64,000 bases of DNA. Origin: Betaproteobacteria bacterium UKL13-2. Lineage in GTDB: Bacteria; Pseudomonadota; Gammaproteobacteria; Burkholderiales; Usitatibacteraceae. The notes under the pieces were generated by a model, which was not told the origin of the DNA, did no database searches, and was given only the letters and a program-made list of their open reading frames with translations. The stretch is taken from NCBI GenBank assembly GCA_001602455.1, contig CP012157.1:181733-245732 (forward strand), given 5' to 3'. The position numbers were made by a program, and so were the translations under genes. Each line of letters begins with the position of its first letter. Position 1 is the stretch's first letter. Positions 53,670 through 62,430 of the stretch are shown one piece after another.

Positions 53670-54784
53670 AGAATCGGGCGATTAGCACCGGGCTTGCGGT
53701 ACTTGGCCATAAACGTGCGGTCGATGCGATCCTTCCATCGCCAGACCCATTCGCCTTCCCAACTGACTCGCCCCCAAGAACCGATGGCGTATTTATTGCC
53801 AGTAGAAATCAAGTAAAGCGATCGCGTTTGTGGCACATAGCGGGTGAGCGGACGGCTAGTGAGCGCGGCGCGCAAATTTTGCTCAAGTGGTGGTCCGGCG
53901 CGGACAGCATATACACCCGACTTAGGTCGAGGGTACGCCTCGATGCTTGCACAGTCACCGGCTGCAAACACAAACTCATGCGAGATCGACTGTAAGAAAT
54001 TGTTTGTCACCAGATAGCCGCTCGGGTCACAAGCAAGTCCCGTCATGGCGAGCCAGGAGGGTGCGCTGGCACCAAGTGCGACAATCGTTTGCTCAGATTC
54101 AATCACGCGGTCATCCGCGAGGGTGACATTGTTTGGACCAATCTCGATGGCGGGGCTGCCCGCAAAAACCGCGACGCCTGCACGGTTGAGTGCGTTGGCA
54201 ATGCGTGGGGCGATGTTCCCCGGTAGCGTGTTCGCACCTGACACGAGTGACACTTGTAATTCTGCGCGGCGGTGTTTCAATGCGAGCGCGACCTCCACAC
54301 CGCCTGCGCCAGCGCCGATGACGGTGATGTGCATTGGGGTGGCACGCCGTTGACGCACCTCCACTAATGTCGTCATGTGTTCAATGAAGGTTTCGATGGG
54401 GCGTATCGCGATGGCGTGATCCGCGGCGCCGACAATCGCTGCATATTGCGGTGCAGAACCGATGTCAATCGAGAGCACGTCAAATTCAACTAAATCGCCG
54501 TTAGCACAAAGTATCTGCTTGCGCGTGGCATCGATTTTCGTGGCCGCCGTCTGCAAATAGTGCGCGTCAGCGGCGCGAGCGAGAGGTTTGAGTGGCAGGA
54601 CACATTGCTCAATATCGTAGTGGCCGGCGATCCACCCCGGCAGCATGCCTGAGTAAACTTGGCGATCAAACGGCGAAATGAGTGTGATAGAAACATTGGG
54701 CAGGCGATTTTTGCTAAGCGCGTTTAGCACATGCACATGGGCATGTCCGCCACCAAGCAGCACTAGTCGCTTGAGCCGATTCAT
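53666..54784 (-). CDS. FAD-dependent pyridine nucleotide-disulfide oxidoreductase family (SelD N-terminal-fusion type)
   Basis: A protein of 372 residues. FAD loop LVLLGGGHAHVHVLNAL, ISPFDRQVYSGMLPGWIAGHY, DIGSAPQ, second nucleotide loop VIGAGAGGVEVALAL and the FAD motif FAAGDCASIE. The GGGHAHVHV start and VYSGMLPG match the NDH-like proteins that in some bacteria are fused to the N-terminus of selenide,water dikinase; here it stands alone. Relatives are found beside ArsS-type and sugar-transferase genes. It is the last gene of the minus-strand run that starts at 56887. Confidence 0.85.
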   Translation of the reverse strand: MNRLKRLVLLGGGHAHVHVLNALSKNRLPNVSITLISPFDRQVYSGMLPGWIAGHYDIEQCVLPLKPLARAADAHYLQTAATKIDATRKQILCANGDLVEFDVLSIDIGSAPQYAAIVGAADHAIAIRPIETFIEHMTTLVEVRQRRATPMHITVIGAGAGGVEVALALKHRRAELQVSLVSGANTLPGNIAPRIANALNRAGVAVFAGSPAIEIGPNNVTLADDRVIESEQTIVALGASAPSWLAMTGLACDPSGYLVTNNFLQSISHEFVFAAGDCASIEAYPRPKSGVYAVRAGPPLEQNLRAALTSRPLTRYVPQTRSLYLISTGNKYAIGSWGRVSWEGEWVWRWKDRIDRTFMAKYRKPGANRPIL

Positions 54785-54799
54785 GCGTCTTGGCGGCGG

Positions 54800-55570
54800 C
54801 TAGTTGGCATAGAACCCGATATCACCGAACCAAACCGTCGCTGCTTCATGGGTTTGATCTGTATCGTTTCCCACGGCAATACCCATGATCTTGGGTGCGC
54901 TGGTACCAAATGCCGCCCGAAAATCAGCCGCGACGTCATGCTTTTCATCGACCCACTGGTTGGCGTGCGTGGCACCCGATTGCAGCGTCACAATTTGAAC
55001 GCGGGACGTATATGGACTCCAGTGCCGGGTACCAATGGGGGCACGATTGCCCCATACGTAACACAGCGCTGCTGTTGGAACGTCGTTGCCGCTGACAAGG
55101 CGCGCAATCCGAATTTTGCTGCGCTCGACGAAGGAGAGCTTCTCCAGTGGGACATCAAAAAAAACATATAGCCGCGCCGCATAGTCATCACCCGACTTTA
55201 ATGTGGTGTCTGCGGATTGAATCGTACGATCAATTTTCCAGCGCCAACCAAGCATGGGGGTTTGTTTGGGATCAACCTCAATGTTGAGGCCAACACTGCT
55301 TGCCGAATCGTTTGACCGCACCTGCAATACCGTGAGTTGACGATCCGTCACGAGGGAAAATTGGTTAGGCTTGATGTTCGGTAGCGTGATGATGCGAAAA
55401 TTTGTCGGCAGGCTTGAAGTTGGCGCATATGCGGAGAACGTCATCGTCGCCTGCGTACCACCCGTCGCCACGCTGAAGGCCACTGCGGAAAGTGTCGAGA
55501 ACGCAAATAATGCTATTCGCGCGATGAGCGCCGCACTGAATCGTCGCCTCTTAAAGCGAGCGTTGATCAT
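54800..55570 (-). CDS. DUF3047 protein, exported
   Basis: A protein of 256 residues with an N-terminal signal or anchor (LIARIALFAFSTLSAVAFSVA). The later MLGWRWKIDRTIQSADTTLKSGDDYAARLYV, LCYVWGNRAP and VGNDTDQTHEAATVWFGDIGF belong to the DUF3047 family, of unknown function, mostly periplasmic. It overlaps the upstream transferase gene by 4 bp and lies 15 bp from the flavoprotein gene. Confidence 0.82.
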   Translation of the reverse strand: MINARFKRRRFSAALIARIALFAFSTLSAVAFSVATGGTQATMTFSAYAPTSSLPTNFRIITLPNIKPNQFSLVTDRQLTVLQVRSNDSASSVGLNIEVDPKQTPMLGWRWKIDRTIQSADTTLKSGDDYAARLYVFFDVPLEKLSFVERSKIRIARLVSGNDVPTAALCYVWGNRAPIGTRHWSPYTSRVQIVTLQSGATHANQWVDEKHDVAADFRAAFGTSAPKIMGIAVGNDTDQTHEAATVWFGDIGFYAN

Positions 55571-56202
55571 TCGAAACGACGCGGCAATGTAAATGGTAGC
55601 GGGGGCTTTAGTTCAGCAAGACGCGCCAAATCCTCAGGCCGGTCAATATCCCAAAGTGGCGCAAGCACGGCGTAGCGCAGGCCGACCTTTCCCAGGGCCT
55701 CACATTGCTGGTGAAAAACCTCGTCGCTTCCCCAATTGATCCCAGTAAACATCTCAGGGTGTGTTTTCATCGCGGCGATCAATACATAGCCGCCGTCCTC
55801 AGCCGGGATGATTGCCACGTCGTTGCGATCAAGTTTCGCCATCGCCTCGCGTATGTGTTTGTGTGAGACAGCGGGGCAATCTGCGCCGACAATGGCCACG
55901 CCGGAAAACTCACTCAGCAATTCATCGAGGGTTCGCAGCATACGCTCACCGAGGCCGCCGAACCCTTGATCACTCAACACGCAATCCCATGTGTCAGCAC
56001 AGTCCTCGAAGAACGCGGCATCGGCATTGGGTGCACAGCAAAGTTCAACCGTGTATTTAGTTTGCACAGCATTTTCGAGCGCGCGCTCGATGAGGGCTGC
56101 ATGGAGCATTGCCGCATTTTCTGCGCCAATCGCAGGAATCAGCCGCGTCTTGGCTTCGCCGGGGATTGGTGCCTTCGCGTACACCACGACGCATTGAGAC
56201 AT
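55567..56202 (-). CDS. Transferase 1 of the rSAM/selenodomain-associated type (CofC-like, DUF2064)
   Basis: A protein of 211 residues from the ATG at 56202, chosen because a GGGA stands just before it; an ATG at 56214 is also open. Family pattern: CVVVYAKAPIPGEAKTRL, VAIVGADCPAVSHKHI and IIPAEDGGYVLIAAM, a nucleotidyl/glycosyltransferase-like fold. Proteins of this type travel with ArsS-type radical SAM genes in many bacteria, and a sugar-nucleotide role is assumed. The preceding transferase 2 gene ends one base upstream. Confidence 0.82.
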   Translation of the reverse strand: MSQCVVVYAKAPIPGEAKTRLIPAIGAENAAMLHAALIERALENAVQTKYTVELCCAPNADAAFFEDCADTWDCVLSDQGFGGLGERMLRTLDELLSEFSGVAIVGADCPAVSHKHIREAMAKLDRNDVAIIPAEDGGYVLIAAMKTHPEMFTGINWGSDEVFHQQCEALGKVGLRYAVLAPLWDIDRPEDLARLAELKPPLPFTLPRRFE

Positions 56203-56203
56203 T

Positions 56204-56887
56204 TCATTTCCCATAGTAAGCCATGTATAAATCGTCGGGTGAGGCGCCGCACCAATATCGGAACCGGAGCTGCCACATCAACAAGATCGTACGCAGTACG
56301 CCGTGTTTTTCCCACCGGCGCCCGGAGGTGGTGATTTTTTCGCTCAGGCACGCAGGGCGACGGGACACCACTTGCTTCAGACGCCGACAAATTTCGATGT
56401 CTTCCATCAGAGGCTGCGCCGGGAATCCGCTGACGGCTGCATATGCCTGTCGAGTCATGAAGAGTCCTTGGTCGCCCGTCGCAATCCCGCTCAAGCGCGA
56501 GCGCTGATTCATCATCCACGCTACGACCTTGAGTAGATGGGCTTGGCCATGAATATGAACGTCGAATCGTCCCCACGCCGCACCGCGTGCAATCGCATCA
56601 GCGATCAATATGTCTGCATCATCAGGTGCCATGGAATCAGCGTGCAAGAACAGTAGAACACTGCCTTTTGCATGCTGTGCGCCAGCGTTCATTTGCCGAG
56701 CACGACCGTGCGCCGATGGAACAACTTGATCAACCAGTGGTGCGGCGATGGATTTTGTTGCGTCGGCGCTACCGCCATCAACAAGCACTACCTCAACGCC
56801 ACGCTGACGCATGGCTTGCAGCGGGGCGAGGGTCTGCGCCAAATTCTCAGCTTCGTTTAACGCCGGAATAATGATCGACAACGACAT
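56204..56887 (-). CDS. Transferase 2 of the rSAM/selenodomain-associated type (GT2-like)
   Basis: A protein of 227 residues. Family 2 glycosyltransferase motifs: LSIIIPALNEAENLAQTL, EVVLVDGGSADATK, LLFLHADSMAPDDAD (DxD-like), FMTRQAYAAVSGFP and MEDIEICRRLK. It starts the four-gene run transferase 2, transferase 1, DUF3047, flavoprotein. Sugar donor and acceptor unknown. A family B repeat lies upstream. Confidence 0.87.
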   Translation of the reverse strand: MSLSIIIPALNEAENLAQTLAPLQAMRQRGVEVVLVDGGSADATKSIAAPLVDQVVPSAHGRARQMNAGAQHAKGSVLLFLHADSMAPDDADILIADAIARGAAWGRFDVHIHGQAHLLKVVAWMMNQRSRLSGIATGDQGLFMTRQAYAAVSGFPAQPLMEDIEICRRLKQVVSRRPACLSEKITTSGRRWEKHGVLRTILLMWQLRFRYWCGASPDDLYMAYYGK

Positions 56888-56895
56888 GCGAGCAT

Positions 56896-56942
56896 TCTAT
56901 CGCGAACATTTCACGGGGCGCGTTCGAAAGCGGGCGAATGGG
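56896..56942 (+). repeat. Family B repeat, copy 5
   Basis: CTATCGCGAACATTTCACGG, then GGCGCGTTCGAAAGCGGGCG and AATGGG. Shorter and more divergent than the others, in the gap between the transferase 2 start and the HIT gene end. Confidence 0.6.
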
Positions 56943-56998
56943 CAGCCCCCGCGCGACGACAGCACGGATGACACGATGAGCCCAGCGCAATCGAGCTA

Positions 56999-57421
56999 TC
57001 AAGCGCTGAGGGCGCAGCGAACGGCTTCTTTCCAATCTGGATGACTTTGTTGCGTGGTGTCGGACGCCATCTCTTGGGAAGTAAACGCGTGTGCCCAGAT
57101 CGGTTTGGGGAACGTGGCGTCGTCATGAAAACGGGGGATTACGTGCCAATGCAAATGTGGCGTCATGTTGCCAAGGCTGGCGATGTTCATTTTGTCGGGA
57201 TCTAGCGACGACCTGAGCGCTGTTTCCAATCGATAGACCGCGTCCATGAATCGATTGCGATCATCGCGCGTCAGATCGGTGATTTCTTTAGTGTGTGCGT
57301 TCCAAATCACACGGCAGAAGCCGCGATACACGGCTTCTGCGCCAGTGACGGCAACCACACGCAGCTTGGCATCGCGAAACAGCACTTCGCCACCGTCACC
57401 ATCACATAGGTCGCAGGCCAT
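56999..57421 (-). CDS. HIT-family nucleotide hydrolase/transferase
   Basis: A protein of 140 residues. The histidine triad is seen in MTPHLHWHVIPRF (HxHxH). The start MACDLCDGDGG holds two Cys, and NMNIASLGN is the usual preceding segment. Members hydrolyse AMP-linked or dinucleoside phosphates. The next gene upstream on the strand ends 10 bp away. Confidence 0.92.
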   Translation of the reverse strand: MACDLCDGDGGEVLFRDAKLRVVAVTGAEAVYRGFCRVIWNAHTKEITDLTRDDRNRFMDAVYRLETALRSSLDPDKMNIASLGNMTPHLHWHVIPRFHDDATFPKPIWAHAFTSQEMASDTTQQSHPDWKEAVRCALSA

Positions 57422-57431
57422 TCAGCGTCAC

Positions 57432-60400
57432 TTATTGCAGCGGTATTGGCTTGGTTGATACCGGTGCAGTACCTGCGTTGTTGACGATAGTCGGAATTGC
57501 GCTCGCATTCATCAGCCACAAGGTAAGGGTGCCATCGGGTCGTTTCCACACAATATCGAAAATACCGTCACCGTTGAAGTCACCGCTGGCATAGTAAGTC
57601 CACGTTGGGTCAGTGTTGATATTGACTCCAACGCCCACGTAAGCATAGGCCGACTGCTGTACGGTCAAGGTCGAGCTTGTGCAAGAGGCGTTCTGGTCGT
57701 CTGGGTCGCCGGTATAAGTCGGCAGTGTGATACCCGTTGCATCGAGGCTGATGATGCGCACTTCGCCAGTCGTGGCATTACGAATGAGCACGTCTCCGCG
57801 GCGGCGGCCCGTGAAGTCGGCAAGCTTGAGTGCGGTGAACCCGGTTGGTAGCGAACCGGCTGACAAGTTGGCACACGTACGTGCCTGCGTGGCCATCAGT
57901 GCACGCATTGCGTTTGCGGGACTCACATAAATCATGTCCATCGCGCCATCGAGATTCAAATCCGCCGCGCCGAGCAGCGTCCAAGTGAGTGGTGCGCCGC
58001 CACGTTTTCGTAACTGCGCGAAGCCGGTGCCGTTCGTAAACCAAATGTAGGAAACACCCTGATCGTCGATGTTTGCACTCTGGCCTTGAAAGCGCCAGAC
58101 GAGATCACCGAAACCATCGCCGTCAAGATCGCCAACCGCTTGTACATCCCACGCCGGTTTCACATCGCGCAAAAAGACAGGTGACGTGCCGACAAAATCC
58201 GGCCAGAACTGCGCCACGCCTTGACCATTGGCATTGAGTAGCGCTTGGTTATCGCGCAACATCGGCAGGTCAGATTTGCCGTTACCGGCAAAATCCAGTG
58301 GGGCGATTAAACGATAGTCCGGCCCTGGGTCGGCCATATTGGTCCACTGAAAAACGTTATTAGCCAACCGACCGGCTTGCAATTGATTGTTGCTGGCCGC
58401 ACGCACGACCAGTGTACTTTTCCCTTGGCCGTCGAGGTCGATGCCGCCACGGCGCGAAAGGCTTGCCAGTGTGGGAAGCGTCGAGAACGTGACGCTCACT
58501 GTTTTGCTGCTATCGGCGGTGATTTGGCAGGTGGTCGCGGTGGTTGTTCCGGTGTCGCAGCCGCCCCATACGGATACATAAGAGCCATTTGCGGGTACCG
58601 CAGTCAGCGTGACAAGCTGCGAGCTGAATGTGGCGACGCACGTCGCCCCGCAATTGATGCCAGCCGGGGAGGAGGTCACCGTCCCCGAGCCACTTCCTAA
58701 CTTGGAAATAGTGAGTGTCGATTGGCTCGCAGACACGGGCATTGAAAGGTTGTCGATCCATGCTGTGTCGAGTCCTTCAATCGTGTTGTCATCTTTTTCA
58801 TACGACCATGTCAAGGTATGGGTGCCGGCGGTGATCGGAAAGCTCACGCTTCCCCAAGGCACGTCACCCGACGCGCCCACCAAGCCTGCGCCAGAACAAT
58901 TGCTGCCTAAGTTTTGCGCAACGCCGTCGATTAAGAAGCGCAAGCAGTCATAGGTCGCTTCGCTTGACACGCGCCGATCAAAACGAATGGTGCCGGCAGT
59001 GAAAGTGCCTGTGAAGGCGATTTGTGCTTTTGCGTTATCGCCAATCGGGCTGCTCTTCAAGCTGCAAATTCCTTCAGAGGCGCTATCGGTCGCGACCTGC
59101 CAACCCGCCGCTGCGCCGGTCGGCACCGACCAGCCGGTGGTCGGCAAGACACAGCTCGGCGGAAACACCCCTTGTTCGTTGTCGGTAATCGTCACCGTGG
59201 CAACCGATGTGCCGAGCGTGGTTCCCACCGGATTGCTCAGTGTGACGGTAAACGTCTCCGCGCCTTCAGCGATGGCATCGTCGATAATCGGCACCGCGAT
59301 GACTTTGGTCGCGCCGTCACCCGCAGGCCAGCTCAAGGTTCCCGATGTCGTGGTGTAGTCTGCGCCGGCAGTCGCCGTGCCTGCCGTGGTGGTGTAGCTT
59401 ACCGACGCCGCACCGGTGATACTGCCTTGGCGCCGGACGGTGATATTTGCGGTGCCTGCACCTTCGCCGGCCGTGTAGCTGCTCGCTTGGAATGACACTA
59501 AACCAGTATCAGGTAACGTGGTGGCCTTAAAGAAGCCACGACCGAAAGTGACCGCGACGAGCGTGAGCTTGTCGTACCAAAAAAGTTCGCGTACCCGCAC
59601 ACTGTTCGGGCCGTCGTTGGTTGAGGTCCACGACGCACCGGCGTCCTCCGAGGTGTAGACACCGTTGGCCGCGGCGACATACAGCCAATTACCTTGCGTC
59701 GGGTGCCGCTTGACATCGTGGAGCGTCACTGCGGGTAAGCCATTCGAAATACTGCGCCAAGTGGTTCCGCCGTTTTCCGTCACCCATAGGCGATTGGCTG
59801 AGAAGCCCGAATAGGCGACCCACACGCGGTCAGGGTTATCGGGGTCAACCGTAATCCGGTTAATGGCAGAGGTTGGCATTCCGGTCGCCGCCACATTGGT
59901 CCACGTTGGCGTTGCTGATAGCCCATCGGTGGTCTTGAAAATATGCGTTGGTACGCCGCTGGTGAATGAGGCATTGTGGCCCACCCAAATCACGTTAGAG
60001 TTACCGCGCTGAACCTCGACGGCGTTGATGAAATAGTCGGAATTACCCGTTGTGGTTAGGGGAGGCTTGACGGCACGCCATACCGGAGCCGCAACGGTCC
60101 GTACGTCATCGCTTACCCAAAGTGAATTTGCCCCGACCAACATTCTGTCGCGGCTATTCGGGTCGAGGATAAAAGGCGAGATGAAATTTGTCCTCTCTGT
60201 TGCGGAAGGTCCGCAGTAGGTGATGTTGGATTCGTCTTTTTTGCCTTCTGAAATACCATTGCAAATCATGCCATTCCCCGCGCCACCATAGCGGCGAACC
60301 GAGGCATAAACATATTCGCCGTAGTAGGTTGAATCATCGACCGGGTCCACGGCAGCGTAGCCACCGTCACCGCCACCGACGCGCGACCATGTGGTACCGG

Positions 60401-62066
60401 CATTAAAGCGAAGGTCACCATTGTCTTGCGTGCCGCCGATGATTTTTCCGCCAGCAGCCACAGAGCCTGCGCCACCATAAAACTGGGTGATGCCAAGTTC
60501 GTTATTCAGGTTCTGCCAGGTCGACGTGCCATTCCCTGTCGCCGTGAAAATATTGGTCGAGCGATACAAACCGCCATCATTGCCGATGTACACCATCGGG
60601 TTGGCACCACTAAAGTTTGGCGGTGACACAATTTGATGATTGTCCGCGTGTGGCTGCGGAAGGCCGGGGCCTGCTGTTTGCCAGGTGCTGATCTTTGTCC
60701 ATGTCACGCCCCCGTCGATGGAGCGATGTAAGTCTATGCCGCCGATGACGATGTTTTGGGAGTTCGATGGGTCAATCCAAATACTGTTGTTGTACCAACC
60801 TTGCGAAGAAAGGTGCTTGGGAGAAGACACAAGCGTCCACGTCTGTCCGGCATCTTCTGACTTGTAGATTTCGCCAAAGGCACCTGTCGTTTGATCTGAG
60901 TTATCGACCGAGGCATACACGAGGCTAGGCGTGGCAGGAGCCCATGCAAGCTCGGAGCGAGCGGTGCCGCTGCTACCACGAGGCGTATTTGAGAAGTATT
61001 TCGGCGCATCGGTCCATGTGGCACCCGCATCGGTGGAGTAGTACGCGAAGCCGCCGTTACCCGAAGCGATAATGCGCTCTGCGTTGTTCGGGTCGAAGCT
61101 AATGTCGCGAGTATTACCAGTTTTCACCCGCACCCAGGTGTTGCCAGCATTAGTTGACCGATAGATACCGCCAAAATTAGCGGCCAGAACAAGGTTCGAG
61201 TTAGTTGGGTGAATGGCGATTCTGTTGGTGTAAATCCAATCATTACCGCTGGAATTGACTTGGGTATCGGTTGATGTCGACTGAAGCAAGTTCCAAGTCA
61301 GGCCGCTGTCGGTGCTCTTGAAGATACCCATGCCGATGTAGCCAGTCCCCCATTCACCAGTACCCGCGTACATCACATCTGGGTTCTGTGGACTCACTGC
61401 CATCGAACCGATTGCGAGGTTGCCGCTGAAATCGGCAACGGGGGTGATGGTTTGCCCTGCGTTAGTCGTCAGCCAGATGCCCCCGGTCGCACCGCCGATG
61501 AAAAAGCGATTGCTGTTTCTTGGGTCGAAGACAATGGCGCGAATGCGTCCGCCGACGTTTCCTGGGCCGAGAAAAGTCCAATCGCTTTGACGAATGCCGG
61601 CGGCCTTGGTTATTCCATTGCGGCCATTTGCGGCAAGCTGTTTACGCTTTGTTTCCGCTTGCAGTCTTTGGGTGCTGTTCGGCGCGTTGCCATTGTCGTC
61701 TGCATCCCAACCACGGATATATTTTTCGGATGGAGCGCGGAGGGCCTTGCGATTCGGATTCTTCAGCGAATTTCGATGCGCCAACATGATCCTGTTGCGT
61801 TCATCCCATGACATTGCACACACGCCGGCGTTGTCGGTATTGCCGAACTTCTTAATGGCAGCCAACATGACCAACTCCATATCGAGTGCCTTAGCGAGTG
61901 TTTTGTCGTCCGCCGACTTAAGCTGGCCGCACTCAATTGGTGCCATCGCACTTGCACTCGGCGCGTTGGATGTTGGCGGAGTCTGGTAGGCGCAGCCGCC
62001 TAGCCACATGAGGGCGGCAACAAGTCCGTATTGGCGTGCGCGCACGATCGAGACCGGAAATGACAT
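57432..62066 (-). CDS. Giant exported beta-propeller protein with Calx-beta and FG-GAP/VCBS repeats
   Basis: A protein of 1544 residues from the ATG at 62066, where a lipoprotein signal starts (VAALMWLGGC, Cys25); an earlier in-frame ATG has no signal. Order: low-complexity N-terminus; sialidase/BNR-like propeller blades, about 150-850, with repeats such as STDSGLTWNLL and TTNAGQTITPV; a Calx-beta domain, about 853-965 (AGTATAGADYTTTSGTL, ETFTVTLSNP); a carbohydrate-binding-like stretch; a repeat domain GSGTVTSSPAGINCGATC; and a C-terminal FG-GAP/VCBS part (GDLDGDGFGDLVWRF). Probably a surface-anchored protein. The end is paralogous to the next gene's end. Confidence 0.85.
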   Translation of the reverse strand: MSFPVSIVRARQYGLVAALMWLGGCAYQTPPTSNAPSASAMAPIECGQLKSADDKTLAKALDMELVMLAAIKKFGNTDNAGVCAMSWDERNRIMLAHRNSLKNPNRKALRAPSEKYIRGWDADDNGNAPNSTQRLQAETKRKQLAANGRNGITKAAGIRQSDWTFLGPGNVGGRIRAIVFDPRNSNRFFIGGATGGIWLTTNAGQTITPVADFSGNLAIGSMAVSPQNPDVMYAGTGEWGTGYIGMGIFKSTDSGLTWNLLQSTSTDTQVNSSGNDWIYTNRIAIHPTNSNLVLAANFGGIYRSTNAGNTWVRVKTGNTRDISFDPNNAERIIASGNGGFAYYSTDAGATWTDAPKYFSNTPRGSSGTARSELAWAPATPSLVYASVDNSDQTTGAFGEIYKSEDAGQTWTLVSSPKHLSSQGWYNNSIWIDPSNSQNIVIGGIDLHRSIDGGVTWTKISTWQTAGPGLPQPHADNHQIVSPPNFSGANPMVYIGNDGGLYRSTNIFTATGNGTSTWQNLNNELGITQFYGGAGSVAAGGKIIGGTQDNGDLRFNAGTTWSRVGGGDGGYAAVDPVDDSTYYGEYVYASVRRYGGAGNGMICNGISEGKKDESNITYCGPSATERTNFISPFILDPNSRDRMLVGANSLWVSDDVRTVAAPVWRAVKPPLTTTGNSDYFINAVEVQRGNSNVIWVGHNASFTSGVPTHIFKTTDGLSATPTWTNVAATGMPTSAINRITVDPDNPDRVWVAYSGFSANRLWVTENGGTTWRSISNGLPAVTLHDVKRHPTQGNWLYVAAANGVYTSEDAGASWTSTNDGPNSVRVRELFWYDKLTLVAVTFGRGFFKATTLPDTGLVSFQASSYTAGEGAGTANITVRRQGSITGAASVSYTTTAGTATAGADYTTTSGTLSWPAGDGATKVIAVPIIDDAIAEGAETFTVTLSNPVGTTLGTSVATVTITDNEQGVFPPSCVLPTTGWSVPTGAAAGWQVATDSASEGICSLKSSPIGDNAKAQIAFTGTFTAGTIRFDRRVSSEATYDCLRFLIDGVAQNLGSNCSGAGLVGASGDVPWGSVSFPITAGTHTLTWSYEKDDNTIEGLDTAWIDNLSMPVSASQSTLTISKLGSGSGTVTSSPAGINCGATCVATFSSQLVTLTAVPANGSYVSVWGGCDTGTTTATTCQITADSSKTVSVTFSTLPTLASLSRRGGIDLDGQGKSTLVVRAASNNQLQAGRLANNVFQWTNMADPGPDYRLIAPLDFAGNGKSDLPMLRDNQALLNANGQGVAQFWPDFVGTSPVFLRDVKPAWDVQAVGDLDGDGFGDLVWRFQGQSANIDDQGVSYIWFTNGTGFAQLRKRGGAPLTWTLLGAADLNLDGAMDMIYVSPANAMRALMATQARTCANLSAGSLPTGFTALKLADFTGRRRGDVLIRNATTGEVRIISLDATGITLPTYTGDPDDQNASCTSSTLTVQQSAYAYVGVGVNINTDPTWTYYASGDFNGDGIFDIVWKRPDGTLTLWLMNASAIPTIVNNAGTAPVSTKPIPLQ

Positions 62067-62266
62067 GGGAAACCCTACTGGTGTAAATGACGAGAGGATT
62101 CTAGCGTTCCTTTTGCGCGTGTGAGTGATTTTTTTGTCAAAAATTCGCGTCTGTTTGCACCCATGAGGCTGCAAATCCCACCAAATGGACGCGCCAAGTT
62201 GTTACGGCACACCAAAGCATCGCAGGCCGCGTTTTGCCAAACGCGTTTGGGACGAAGGCGCGGATC

Positions 62267-62320
62267 TTTCAAACGCGGCATCAAACGCGGCATCAAACGC
62301 GGCATCAAACGCAGGTCAAA
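62267..62320. repeat. 12-bp tandem repeat in the gap between the two large genes
   Basis: Three perfect units of GGCATCAAACGC (62277-62312), preceded by one partial unit and followed by a degenerate one. The rest of the gap (62067-62430) shows no gene. Confidence 0.9.
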
Positions 62321-62338
62321 CACGATGACAAGTACAGT

Positions 62339-62404
62339 GCCGTCCAATCGCCCGAGAGGGAACGTGCCTCGAAGCAGCGGGCGCACTGTGAAATATTCAG
62401 GCTA
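62339..62404 (-). repeat. Family B repeat, copy 6, inverted
   Basis: On the minus strand it begins TAGCCTGAATATTTCACAGT, continues GCGCCCGCTGCTTCGAGGCA, then CGTTCCCTCTCGGGCGATTG and ends GACGGC. This is the fullest copy and served as the reference for the family. Confidence 0.85.
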
Positions 62405-62430
62405 GCGCCCTGCCCCACCAAGCGATTTGT

